A stretch of 14,320 nucleotides of DNA, taken from positions 2,599,406 through 2,613,725 of the forward strand of contig NC_090621.1 in assembly GCF_004359215.1 (NCBI RefSeq). Direction: 5' to 3'. This document shows positions 1 to 7,983 of this stretch, piece by piece. The first letter of the stretch is position 1; each line of letters starts with the position of its first letter. The translations under genes and the position numbers were made by a program. The notes beneath the pieces are model-generated. The model was not told the origin of the DNA. It ran no database searches and worked only from the letters and a program-made list of their open reading frames with translations. The DNA is from Bremia lactucae (lineage: Eukaryota; Oomycota; Peronosporomycetes; Peronosporales; Peronosporaceae).

Positions 1-729
1 AGAGGTTGCTTCTGTCTTCGTATTATCAACGGATTATCATTTGCCAGAAGCAGTGTGCCCCAAAAAGCTGACGTCTTGACGCGCAAACTTGCCCTTGCCG
101 ATGTGAGCGAATAGAGTTTCCTTGCATAATGCGTCGAACACGATAGCAAGATGTCCAAGATGCTCGTCATGCGAGACAAAAAAGATGCATATATCATCCA
201 AATACACCACAACGAATGGGAACTTATTAAAAGGAACACGCATTAAGCGCGATTAAATGCCAGGTATTACAGCAAGGCCAATCGAAGCAACGCACCACTG
301 ATACGTCTCACTTAATGTACGAAACGCAGTGTACTTTTTGTTATTCTGATGGATACGCATTTGATGGTACCCTTAAGCTAAGTCAATGACTGTGTAATAG
401 CTCATACCTTGCATCTTATCGGATAAATCATCGGCTCGGGGCAAATGTATTTTAGGGACGACTGACTTTGAGTTGACGTAACGAAAGTCAATCACCCAAC
501 GGAGCAAAATGTTCGCGTTTCCGGATCGAATCCATTCCGAACGAGATACACTCGTACCGGTTGTTGGGTCCATTTTAGGAATGCCAAAGATGTTTGATGC
601 CCAAGGTGAGTCGGAAAGCTCGATTGATCCGCGTGAAAGGTTCTCATCGACGACATTCTGTAGAGCCTTTTGTACAACTTGTGAAAGTTGAAACGGCGGA
701 CGATTACTCGGTTGCGCACCAGGTTGCAT
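1..729 (-). pseudogene. Ty3/gypsy reverse transcriptase, broken
   Basis: The RT domain copies the element's RNA into cDNA. Recognisable blocks in one frame from 729 leftwards are: the N-terminal segment with LRWVIDFRYVNSK (ends about 460), the first catalytic block YTVIDLA (about 376-396), the segment KYTAFRT, and the active-site block VVVYLDDICIF around 180-212, followed by SHDEHLGHL and a C-terminal FLGH-like block. Nonsense codons lie at 373-375 (TAA directly after DLA, where family members usually have Gln), 253-255 (TAA), 37-39 (TGA) and 34-36 (TAA). The YLDD catalytic pair is intact, so decay came from stops rather than active-site loss. The domain continues to the window edge. Confidence 0.92.
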
Positions 730-942
730 ATTGAATTCAAACTCAACCGACCGATGAGAGGCAATGAATTCGGTAACTTTTCCGGAAATACATCTTTATA
801 GGAATCGAGTAAAGCCTTTTACCGTTGTTCCCAAAGTTTTGTAGATTCTGACTCCTTATAAATTTTGACACGATAGACTTCTTCGTATTGTGATGTCTTC
901 AATCTCCTTGAAAAGTCAGCAGAGGAAATAATGACCGGTTCA

Positions 943-1275
943 AAACCTCATCCCGTTGTTTGTCACACTATTGAACGAAACTTGATGAGTACGCCAATTT
1001 ATGATTGGCTCGTGCGCATTAATCCAAGGCTTACCCAAAATTACATCATGGAAATTGCTCATTGGCCACTCAATGACCGGAACGACAGAAAATTGATTTC
1101 CATCAAAGGAGATATTTGCGACTCCTTTCTTCACCTACTTTATTGGTGGTATTAGTGCCGTCGAAACGAGTGACTTGAATCGCAACTTCAGACGTGACGC
1201 GTTGCAGCAACCCCGGCTTCACCACATTGCATGTGGTGCCAGAATTAAGCACTATGTTAACAGCACGATCGTCAA
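943..1275 (-). pseudogene. Ty3/gypsy aspartic protease, broken
   Basis: This is a retropepsin-type protease, which would release the Gag and Pol products. The active-site strand is visible near 1235-1260 on the minus strand as VLNSGTT, where the family has D-S/T-G; codon 1244-1246 reads AAT (Asn), so the catalytic aspartate is lost by a single base change. The following segment (NVVKPGLLQRV) is in the same frame. A frameshift near 1135 is needed to join the C-terminal half, which shows VILGKPWINAHEPIINWR, the usual flap-to-end block of these proteases. A stop follows at about 940. Between 730 and 940 the reading frame is a poorly conserved linker with further stops. Confidence 0.82.
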
Positions 1276-1402
1276 GATGACCCTTTTGACGATCATATCT
1301 TTTCCCGTGAAGGAAGCAAAGTCAGCTTCACTTAGTGCGGTGATAGCTTTATTTGACACAGTCGCGATGGTTTCTTCTTCGAATGACTCACTCACGAAAT
1401 AG

Positions 1403-2268
1403 TTGACATTTGCACGATCGCGACGATATCCGTTGCCGCGACTATTTTGCTGGTTCCTTCGCTTGCAACACTGCTGGATCGTTTGGTCCAGTTCTACGCA
1501 GTATGCACACTTTGACTATTTGGATGTCTGTTATGGACGCGAGAAGACCTATGAAATGGTCGAGCATTGTCGATTTTCATCAGCTCTGGCTGATTGTTAA
1601 TTTTTTGGCCACATTTGGTGAACCAGGACGAGGGGTTGTACCGGTATAGTGATTTTAATCAACCGAATGTGCGCGTTCAAAGTCGAGCGCCACAGTAATA
1701 GCCTCCGACAGTGTGGTTCCCCGTCGGTATTGAACTTTCTTGCGTTCTTGTTACTAATTCTCGTTGAAAATAGATAATTTGGTCTATTTCAGTCATGTCC
1801 CCAACTTGCAAAATAATGTGCCAAAATTTCGCAATGTAGTCCATTAAGCCTTTGCAATTGGCTTGTCTTAGCCGATGCAGGTCGTTTGGAAGACGTTGTT
1901 GTCGATCCGCAGAACGAGTTCCTCTTTACACTGCTAGAAAAACTCGTCGACTGAGTGAATTTCTGATTGATGCAGCAAGAACCATTGTGCTGCTGGTCCC
2001 ACAATGAACTTCCGAGTACGGCAAATACTTGAGGAGCCATTGCGTCCTCTTTCCACTTCGTACCGCGTGCAATAAAATATTGCTGTACTTGCGCGTAATA
2101 AAGTCAAACCGACTCTTCGCTTCTCCCGCTATACATCGGTATTCTTAGCCCGTTCACCTTAAGCCGACCTTCCTTTTGGGAATTACCCAATGATTTGATT
2201 AACTCTTGTTGTTGCTGTAGCATATGCATTATTTGCTGCATTAGCTCGATGTTTGAGGGTTGGCCCAT
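1403..2268 (-). pseudogene. Ty3/gypsy gag with damaged CCHC knuckle
   Basis: Gag packages element RNA. A plausible start is the ATG at 2268-2266 (MGQPSN), followed by a Gln-rich stretch (about residues 17-22) and the segment LYYAQVQQYFIARGTKWKED. An in-frame TGA lies at 2104-2106. A frameshift occurs after about 1975. A conserved capsid block is seen in other frames near 1750-1860 (DYIAKFWHIILQ, then IIYFQREL) and at 1670-1735 (VQYRRGTTLSEAITVALDFE). At 1468-1509 lies a zinc knuckle C-x2-C-x4-Q-x4-C: the His position is Gln (CAA), so zinc binding should fail. A Ser/Glu-rich linker then leads to the protease. The frame agrees with pol at the start and at the knuckle. Confidence 0.8.
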
Positions 2269-2606
2269 AATGAAGAAGGATATGTTCGTAACTTTTGAAA
2301 GACTTTGTTGTTCAGTTTATTTAAGTCTCTTATGTTAAACCAAAGATCCTTTAAGATGGTGCGCTCGGCTTCTTCTAAAAGCTTGTCTACTTCGTGTTGC
2401 GGAGCTGATAAGGTGGACCCTTGCTTGAGCAGGCAGGCTTTCTCCTTGGTGAGTAGCTTTGCTAAGATCTTTGCAATGCCCCGGGTCTTTTGCAAAGACG
2501 CAAGCAGATCGTTCGCAGTCTTTGCAGACTTCTCACCGTGCCTCAAAGAGGAAAGCCTTGCTGCAGTCGAATGGAATCTGAGTATTTGCCGTTCTCTTCT
2601 TGCTTA
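2241..2606 (-). pseudogene. Possible gag leader ORF (charged, helical)
   Basis: A minus-strand frame is open from a TAA just upstream of 2606 to 2241, about 120 codons without an ATG at its beginning. It overlaps the gag start in a different frame (2606 mod 3 differs from the gag frame by two). It is rich in Lys, Glu, Leu and Ala with heptad-like spacing (for example the stretch around HEVDKLLEEAERTI), suggesting a coiled coil. It ends near WANPQTSS, which reads like a frame-shifted version of the gag start region. It may be the N-terminal part of gag, shifted out of frame, or simply leader sequence. The plus-strand frame open over the same bases is judged a shadow. I do not recognise a specific family. 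Confidence 0.4.
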
Positions 2607-3253
2607 AAGGGCTCAACGACTTACTTTAGCCCTAAGGCGTAATGCGTTAAAGATTCAGCCTTATCCCAGATGGATAAACAGTATTACAGATTTAAGTCGG
2701 ACCCAACCTCACACAGACTAAGCTACTGTATCTGCCAGGTATACTCTTAGATTTACAGTGGATACCGAAAGCCACACACTCAAAATTGCGCTTCAAAACG
2801 AATGGAGCAGTTGACTGCGAGCGGAAGTTCCCACGCTTCAAGCTGGGTGCGAGCGGAATCTCTCTCGCTACAAGCAGTACCAGGCAATCCAACGCAGTGC
2901 AGTCCAACGAAGCGCGAACGACGAGAAGCGAGCGAACGGCGAAGAAGCGAGTGGAGCGCGGAGAAGCAAAGAAAGACCAACAACTGCTATCACTTGTCAG
3001 GAATGAGGGTAAATTACGACTGAATAAAAATTTAGTCTTACTAACCGATACTTTTGGTATACTCCTTAAGGTATCGCCTATCCTGAATCTAATTCTTACT
3101 AAGTATCATCTCTCCTAATTGCGCAAACCTTGTTACTTCTTTTATTATGGCGCATATGTAAAATTGAATTAAAGAAAATGAATGGCTCAAAATATAAATC
3201 TAAATGAGTGGTCAAGGGCTTAACGAGTTGACTGGTCCTTACAGAAACGGTTC
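2607..3253 (-). other. Probable leader/LTR-derived DNA of the gypsy element
   Basis: No convincing gene. Reading minus strand, it lies where the 5' LTR and primer-binding region of the gypsy copy should be. At 3098-3119 it carries (minus strand) ATTAGGAGAGATGATACTTAGT, closely matching blocks in the solo LTR (3891-3912, minus) and in the right-hand LTR-like sequence (13986-14007, plus). Clear TG...CA ends, a primer-binding site and a target duplication could not be identified, so the LTR limits are unknown. The part at 2790-2960 is locally purine-rich and GC-richer than its surroundings. Confidence 0.35.
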
Positions 3254-3254
3254 T

Positions 3255-3310
3255 GTTAAATTTTATCGCATAGCATCATCTTAATCGACGGTATGGCATC
3301 AAATGCTAAG
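3255..3310. repeat. Dispersed repeat, copy 1
   Basis: The stretch around AAATTTTATCGCATAGCATCATCTT and GACGGTATGG aligns with 5947-6005 in the same orientation (AAATTTATCGCACAGCATCATCT, then GACGGTATGG). The match fades beyond about 55 bp, although faint similarity may continue on the right side (GGAAC and CTA-TAATGG-like words). It is probably a shared piece of an LTR or a small non-autonomous element. The two copies flank the solo LTR plus MLF-like gene. Confidence 0.6.
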
Positions 3311-3540
3311 TCAAACAGATTGCTCGGATGCAGCTTTTACATTTTATCACAGTGCTTTCATAAGATCCTTATGTGCTTTTAAAAAACGACCTGATAGGAA
3401 CTGTTCTAGTAATGGATTAATAACAGTGAGTAGGTGCCACATGCTATCTCTTCAAGTAAGGAGAAAAAAGGCTACCGTTCGAGCAAAGAATCAAAATATT
3501 TTGATTTGTGACCGAGATCTCAAAAGCTATGGATAGCATC
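3311..3540. other. Gene-free spacer with a perfect 18-bp palindrome
   Basis: No credible coding sequence. At 3489-3506 there is a perfect palindrome, AATCAAAATATTTTGATT. Its role is unknown; AT-rich palindromes of this size can occur by chance or as remnants of repeats. The right edge is the target-site duplication of the solo LTR. Confidence 0.5.
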
Positions 3541-3545
3541 GATTC
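3541..3545. repeat. Target-site duplication GATTC, left copy
   Basis: GATTC directly precedes the TGTCGG end of the solo LTR and is repeated exactly at 4079-4083, directly after its TTACA end. Five bases is the usual duplication size for LTR retrotransposon integrases. Confidence 0.85.
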
Positions 3546-4078
3546 TGTCGGCGAACACGTCGTAATGCAGCCACGCTCTACTTAGCACACACCCTAGCAC
3601 AGCGAGGAAGCGGTTTGCACCTGCTTCTCTTGGGTGGAGTGAGGTAGTTGTGGTGGGCGCGTTAGCGACCTCACCCAACTCACTAAGTACTTTGATTAAG
3701 TCTCGTCACGGGAGCGGTAATCCGTCTCTTCGTGCGCACTTGCCAAGTAGGAAGTAGTTTTCAGAGTGATTTTTATTTAATAGAGCTTAATACAAATACC
3801 TTTTTTTATCAATTAAGATGTTATCTCTATAGATAACATTTAATATGTATTGCCAGCGTATCTTTCTAGATACCTCGCGTAACGGATGACACTAGGCGTT
3901 ATCCCTCCTAATGTGAATCCACCCATGTGCATCTCATACACAGGGGTTGGTCACAAATGTGCACCACACCCGAGTGTTGGGTCCAATTATTGAAATTTTG
4001 TAGTTGACTATCCCCTTAAGTACTCCAAGTGTAGTTAACGGGGACTGTGTAACATTAGGGCAACTTTAGCCCGTTACA
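3546..4078 (-). mobile_element. Solo LTR of a retrotransposon, 533 bp
   Basis: The unit starts TGT and ends ACA on the plus strand and is bounded by the exact 5-bp duplication GATTC. No internal region is present, so it is a solo LTR left by LTR-LTR recombination. A second, partial copy lies at 13402-13514 (matching 3963-4078), and an internal block (about 3890-3957) recurs inverted at 13943-14007. Orientation is taken as minus because the TGTAACGGG end resembles an LTR start, but this is an inference; the TG...CA termini do not fix it. Internal hairpins include ATGTTATCT-CTAT-AGATAACAT (3818-3839) and GTATCT-TTCT-AGATAC (about 3858-3873). Confidence 0.85.
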
Positions 4079-4083
4079 GATTC
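4079..4083. repeat. Target-site duplication GATTC, right copy
   Basis: This is an exact copy of 3541-3545, directly after the ACA end of the solo LTR. Confidence 0.85.
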
Positions 4084-4394
4084 AGCGAGATACAAATCCA
4101 AAATGCAAGCGCAAACTTTTTTGTTCCTTCAAAGGACGTCTGATCCTTCTCATTTAATTATAAAAAGCTCGACACCACCATCATTATGTCCCCAGGTCAT
4201 GATTACGCTTCGAGAAATGTCGACTTATTGCGTTTGCTTTGATATTATTTTCTTGAATGCTAACGTTGATTGCAAGGCTAAAAACGTTACAGTTCATCGA
4301 GAAGTGCAATGAAATGCGCAATAGGGATTCGAATTGCTTGTATTCGTTGAAAGCGAAAGATTTCCGCTTAAAACTAATACCATTTTATTTGTGT
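4084..4394. other. Gene-free spacer upstream of the MLF-like gene
   Basis: Only short, uncharacteristic open frames are present on both strands, with no domain or start context to support them. I see no repeat shared with the rest of the window. It lies between the solo LTR and the promoter repeats and may be distal promoter DNA. Confidence 0.5.
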
Positions 4395-4442
4395 ATACTA
4401 CGATACGTGTATGCGACATGTTAAAATGCTGCTTATCTTTTG

Positions 4443-4457
4443 ATTCTGGAAGGCAAT
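4443..4457. promoter_or_regulatory. Heat-shock element 1 with adjacent CAAT
   Basis: TTCTGGAA at 4444-4451 fits the two-unit HSE nTTCnnGAAn, the binding site of heat-shock factor trimers. It is followed by GGCAAT, one base short of the GGCCAAT seen at the next two sites. Confidence 0.6.
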
Positions 4458-4589
4458 AAAAGCAGCAAGAAATCATCGGGATTATATTCGAAGATATTTC
4501 CAATTGACATTTTTTTAATTTTTATGTTTATACTATACCATACATGTCTGCGACATGATAAATTGTCGCCATTGTTTGAAGCACATTTG

Positions 4590-4605
4590 TTTCTGGAAGG
4601 CCAAT
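4590..4605. promoter_or_regulatory. Heat-shock element 2 plus CCAAT box
   Basis: TTCTGGAA at 4591-4598 (nTTCnnGAAn) is followed at once by GG and then CCAAT at 4601-4605. The same composite word occurs at 4706. Confidence 0.65.
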
Positions 4606-4704
4606 ATGTGAGTAATTTTACCTTACTGAATTTATATTACTGGATCTGGCTGCCGTCAGTGAATGTTTATATATAAATCTCAGAATGACTACAAAAGCCT
4701 TCTG

Positions 4705-4720
4705 CTTCTAGAAGGCCAAT
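4705..4720. promoter_or_regulatory. Heat-shock element 3 plus CCAAT box
   Basis: TTCTAGAA at 4706-4713 is a fully palindromic nTTCnnGAAn core, followed by GG and CCAAT at 4716-4720 with the same spacing as in site 2. The conserved phase of HSE and CCAAT between copies suggests a composite element. Confidence 0.65.
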
Positions 4721-4875
4721 TTGTAGTTGACTATAAAATTTGCCAAATTGATTATTCGATTAAGAATCTTGCTGGCGTCAGTGACAGGGTTCACTTAAAA
4801 ATATCAAGATCTCGAAATGACTACACTCAAGTTTTCGCTGCGAAATGTCCCCGATTTCGCTGCACGAAACCCTCC

Positions 4876-4895
4876 ATTCGACAAACTTCTAGAAA
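4876..4895. promoter_or_regulatory. Heat-shock element 4, four contiguous units
   Basis: Four consecutive 5-bp units read aTTCg aCAAa cTTCt aGAAa. They alternate TTC/GAA in correct phase with one mismatch (CAA for GAA in unit 2). It is the longest HSE in the window and the closest to the gene, about 120 bp upstream of the ATG and 54 bp upstream of the initiator-like site. Confidence 0.65.
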
Positions 4896-4948
4896 AAAAC
4901 TCCTATTGCGACCAAGAAAAACTGTCAGCCCAGCCCAGCCCAACTCAA

Positions 4949-4963
4949 TTCATTTTCAAAATT
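4949..4963 (+). promoter_or_regulatory. Oomycete-type initiator (Inr-like) element
   Basis: TTCATTTTCAAAATT matches the core of the oomycete initiator (TCATTYY followed by a CA/T-rich run) with a few mismatches. It would give a leader of about 50-60 nt before the ATG at 5015, a usual length for oomycetes. The following stretch is rich in A and C (CAACCAAACAAACAAAAC), common in leaders of highly expressed genes. Confidence 0.5.
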
Positions 4964-5014
4964 GCAACCAAACAAACAAAACACTTTTAAACCTTCGAAG
5001 ACAATCGAGCCACT

Positions 5015-5746
5015 ATGTTTAACACGTGGGATCTCGTCCGCCCACGCTTCTGGTACCCAATGTCCTCACTGGAGCAGTCCATGATGGACCTGGAGCACAT
5101 GTACGGACTTATGAGTCACTCGCGCTTCCCTTTCGACATGAATAGCGCGATGCTGGCTGCACCCAGCGCAATGGAAGATGACGATTTCTTCAAAGATCTG
5201 CCTGTGCTGGCACGTGAGCAGCAACCCGCGACGCAGCACCGCGAGGAATCCGTGCAGCTTAACGACAAGAAGGCCACGACGAACGATTCGAACCAGTCCA
5301 AGAAGGGCAAACCAAGGACCTCAAATCCAAATCAGCAGAATCAGATGGGAAGCCAAAGTCTTGAAAACGACAATCAACGTCGCCGCGCCTTCTCTTCGTA
5401 CACTTTCAGTAATTCGTCGATTGTGGACAATAATGGCCGACGCGTGACAAGCATGCGTCGCCGCTATGAAGATTCGACAGGTCGTCTGAAAGCTGTCCAT
5501 GAGCGCCAAGTTGAAGGAAAGAAGCTGCGCACGACGTGGAGTCGTATGACTCCCGATGACAAAGGGCAGCATGAGGCGCTGTGCTCTAGCGGTACACCTG
5601 ACGAGTTTGAGGCGCTGTGGCAGCAGACACCGTTTGGCGAGGCGCAGAAGAAGACGATTAAAGACCAGCAGACCAACGAACAGCAAAGGCTGGAACAGGA
5701 CAAACAGTCAAACGCAGAAGCGACGTCGACACCGATGGAGTCGTAA
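5015..5746 (+). CDS. MLF (myeloid leukemia factor)-like protein, probably heat-shock regulated
   Basis: An intact, intron-free 243-codon frame. The ATG at 5015 was chosen because it is the first Met, lies 50-60 nt after an initiator-like element, and is preceded by C/A-rich leader. Residues 1-60 are Met/aromatic-rich (MFNTWDLVRPRFWYPM, several MM/ML pairs) and end in an acidic patch EDDDFF; 65-125 are Gln/Asn/Lys-rich and probably disordered. About 126-203 resemble the MLF homology region: SSYTFSNSS, then RRRYEDSTGRLKAVHERQV, ending in DEFEALW. The C-terminus is charged and Gln-rich, with no signal peptide or membrane segment. MLF proteins act with Hsp40/Hsp70 chaperones and in the nucleus; this role is inferred from the family. 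The domain match is from memory of the pattern and not searched. Four HSE-like sites upstream agree with a chaperone-related job. Confidence 0.78.
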   Translation: MFNTWDLVRPRFWYPMSSLEQSMMDLEHMYGLMSHSRFPFDMNSAMLAAPSAMEDDDFFKDLPVLAREQQPATQHREESVQLNDKKATTNDSNQSKKGKPRTSNPNQQNQMGSQSLENDNQRRRAFSSYTFSNSSIVDNNGRRVTSMRRRYEDSTGRLKAVHERQVEGKKLRTTWSRMTPDDKGQHEALCSSGTPDEFEALWQQTPFGEAQKKTIKDQQTNEQQRLEQDKQSNAEATSTPMES

Positions 5747-5946
5747 GCATTTTGAGTTGGATGGTGACAGGCTCGGCAGTCTCACTGTTGATCTGACCAT
5801 TATTGAAGCAGTGGGAAGGATAAATGATCATTGAAAGTATAAGTTTTATTGAATGAATCAATCTAGTAAATGTAAGGAATATTATTGCTCGAATGCTTTA
5901 ATGACATGATAAGGTTGGATGAGTTATATTTCGATATTGAAATGTT
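5747..5946. other. 3' flank of the MLF-like gene
   Basis: No coding sequence. The run at about 5840-5875 (AAGTATAAGTTTTATTGAATGAATC) is AT-rich and may hold the polyadenylation region, but no canonical AATAAA is seen close to the stop. Confidence 0.35.
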
Positions 5947-6005
5947 CGTTCAAATTTATCGCACAGCATCATCTAAATTGACGGTATGGTCTCAAGTGCC
6001 AAACC
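5947..6005. repeat. Dispersed repeat, copy 2
   Basis: It aligns in the same orientation with 3255-3310 (shared words AAATTTATCGCA, AGCATCATCT and GACGGTATGG). The copies differ by scattered substitutions and single-base gaps, so they are old. Confidence 0.6.
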
Positions 6006-6496
6006 TAAAGAGAATGCCCAAATTTGAATCAGTTCGGTGTCAAATGAACTGGTGATTGCGAAGCGAATTGGGCTTCTAGACAAGGACTAAAAGGAACATA
6101 CTACTAAGGATCAGTTTTCAAAGTGAGTGAATATTGGAATTCCGTCTTACGTCAATTTGAGTGAATTTTAGCCAATCAATCAGGGGAATAAACACCAACG
6201 GCTCCCTTTAGAAACAGATATCGAAAATTGATGGTTTATTTTAATTTTATATTTATATTTTAAATATAAATGAAGTATCTCAGTTTACAATCATTTTAAT
6301 TTTACAAATTCACTTAAAAGTGATCAAGGTCTTTCTTTATCCCAATCCCAGCTCCTAATTAAAAAAAATAAGGCAGAAATATAATAGACTCCGATATTAA
6401 ATATTTTCGTAAAAAAATATAAGTCGAGGTGTGCGTGAGAATAAGTCAAACTTATAAAGTTTTTGCGCTGGGATCAAGGCCGTGCAGCTTTACGCA
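6006..6496. other. AT-rich spacer before the LINE, with palindrome
   Basis: No gene seen. At 6251-6271 there is a 10-bp inverted repeat around a single T (ATTTATATTT / AAATATAAAT). Composition becomes less AT-rich after about 6470, and the first LINE ATG follows at 6497, so the 5' end of the LINE probably lies between about 6420 and 6490. No duplication marking that end was found. Confidence 0.45.
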
Positions 6497-7983
6497 ATGA
6501 ACCGGACAGCAAGCGAGAAATTCGAACGAGAACGTTCCCTAATTAGACGGTCTGACGTGCATGACCATGGTGGCGACGACATCGGCGGTGTAGCCACCGA
6601 CGCTGTCGCAGCAGCCAACGATGCTACTCACCCTACCAAGGCACATAGGGCGGCGGCAGACACTACGAATTCGTCACCTCCACCAGTATCTGCCGACCAA
6701 GAGCGAATGGATGACGCTGCTACCGATGAGCTCATGGCATCAGCAGTCGATACGCCTGCATCTGCAGCCGAGTCGCCAACATCGACCATGAAAACAACTG
6801 CCGCCCCGGTCTGCGATGTACGTGCACGTACTGAACTTCCCCCTCAAGATGCGGTCTGGACGTCGAGTGACGTCAATCGGCTCAAGGCCACGTTGTCTGG
6901 CGACGCGCAGCCCGATATCGCTACACAACGACAAGAACAGCAAAAAAAGCGACCCCTTTACGACGACAACGATCCTCTTGCCGAGCTGTTCGTGTGTGCT
7001 GTACGCGAAGCATGTCTCGTGCGTGACGGCGATCAACGCCCAATGACTGCACTAGAGCACCATACTCTCGAAGAGTGGATGTGTGGCAACATTTATTTCC
7101 GAGCACCACCGCGCTTTGTCACCGATACGCATGTGCGAGCGGAACAGCCCGCGCTAGTTTACTGCATCGACTGCAGCTTTGTCCTCGGTTGTACGCGCGA
7201 CTTCCAGCAGGCTTTGCACTCCCCAGAACAACACCCTCGTGGCATTTCTGGGCTGAACTACTAGACATGGCGGGATCTGAGGTCAATCGTCAGAGCGTGC
7301 GTGTTCTCTTTGACACACATGAGGGGTTCGAGTGCACGAGCAGCTCGCCAATCGTCGCGTTTGTATTTACAAGCAAATGTGACACACTTCGATGGAAGGA
7401 CGCCAATTTGGCGTTCGGGCGCCGATCTATCTCGCTGGTGACTGGCGAATCCCTTTGTAGCGGCAACAATTGCTTCGGATACGATGAGCATGCTCGTAGC
7501 TTACTGAACCAAGTGCATCTTTTCGGCTTGTTCGGGCTTGGCGCATCTCGTATTCACTCATCGGTGTCGGCAGCCACAAGCTCAAACGTACTCGATGTCG
7601 AGCCAGTCGACGGGAAGGGAGACAATTACCACGGCCCACCACGCAAAATTGTTACTTTCGTTTCTACAGAGCGTCTGCAAGAACTACTACGGATCCGCAA
7701 GCTGCTTAAGCCTGAATCTATGAAAGCGGCAGTCCACCACGCAAGAGTAAGCAAGAGCGACCCATGCCGATCGTGCCTCAGCTTGCGGCATCTACGCAAG
7801 GACTGCAAGGTCAAGGACCCAGTGGTTGCTGCTGCTTGTTGCACTCTCGAGATCGCGATCGTGGCAGCACCAGGAATCAACGTCAACCCAAGGAAGGACA
7901 GGAAGGGAACACCCAAAGAACCTAAATGCATGCAATACAAGTCGGCTCTTGAGGTGGCACAACGGCTAAAACAAGAGAAGTAG
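6497..7983 (+). pseudogene. LINE ORF1 (RNA-binding, CCHC knuckle), one frameshift
   Basis: ORF1 proteins of LINEs bind the element RNA. The first frame starts at the ATG 6497 (MNRTASEKFERER) and ends with a stop at 7262-7264. The continuation is in another frame, open to the TAG at 7981-7983, so a frameshift near 7240-7262 divides one original protein of about 495 residues. The N-terminal third is Ala/Asp/Thr/Pro-rich and likely disordered. The second half has an RRM-like pattern (IVAFVFTSKCDTLRW, RRSISLVTG). At 7765-7806 it has a perfect C-x2-C-x4-H-x4-C zinc knuckle (CRSCLSLRHLRKDC). The tail is basic. An upstream in-frame GTG at 6482 is not a likely start in a eukaryote. Confidence 0.8.

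Larger units (their letters stand above)
1..2606 (-). mobile_element. Decayed Ty3/gypsy LTR retrotransposon, internal region (partial)
   Basis: Read on the minus strand, this stretch carries gag, aspartic protease and reverse transcriptase in the order typical of Ty3/gypsy elements. The RT is cut by the left window edge, so integrase, RNase H and the 3' LTR lie outside. Most pieces share one reading frame (gag start, CCHC knuckle, protease end, RT), but several stops and at least two frameshift pairs interrupt it. Catalytic or metal-binding residues are replaced in the protease and the knuckle, so the copy cannot be autonomous. Order, motifs and shared frame are read directly from the sequence; the family assignment is by recognition. 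Confidence 0.9.
4395..4825. repeat. Three diverged tandem promoter repeats carrying HSE palindromes
   Basis: Several words recur at intervals of about 115-147 bp. TGCGACATG occurs at 4412 and 4549, preceded by related TATACTA...ATAC...TGT sequence. The HSE-CCAAT word occurs at 4444, 4591 and 4706. GCTGNCGTCAGTGA occurs at 4649 and 4771. AATGACTAC, preceded by a related TATA-rich/ATCTC stretch, recurs near 4684 and 4816. Spacings differ (137, 147, 115, 122, 132 bp), so the copies are diverged and gapped. They look like an old tandem duplication of one promoter module upstream of the gene at 5015. Confidence 0.65.

Noticed and set aside
2305..2607. Plus-strand 100-codon frame opposite the gypsy leader
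   Set aside because: It lies opposite a minus-strand frame consistent with element orientation; Ser/Phe-rich as expected for an antisense shadow.
4663..5022. Plus-strand open frame of 119 codons upstream of the MLF-like gene
   Set aside because: It spans the HSEs, the initiator and the leader, is Arg/Lys/Asn-rich with no domain, and overlaps the gene's start in another frame; judged promoter DNA.
5321..5703. Minus-strand open frames inside the MLF-like gene
   Set aside because: They mirror the codon bias of the real plus-strand gene and have no start context or recognisable motif.
6482..6496. GTG start for LINE ORF1
   Set aside because: Non-ATG starts are unlikely in a eukaryotic element, and an in-frame ATG follows at 6497.
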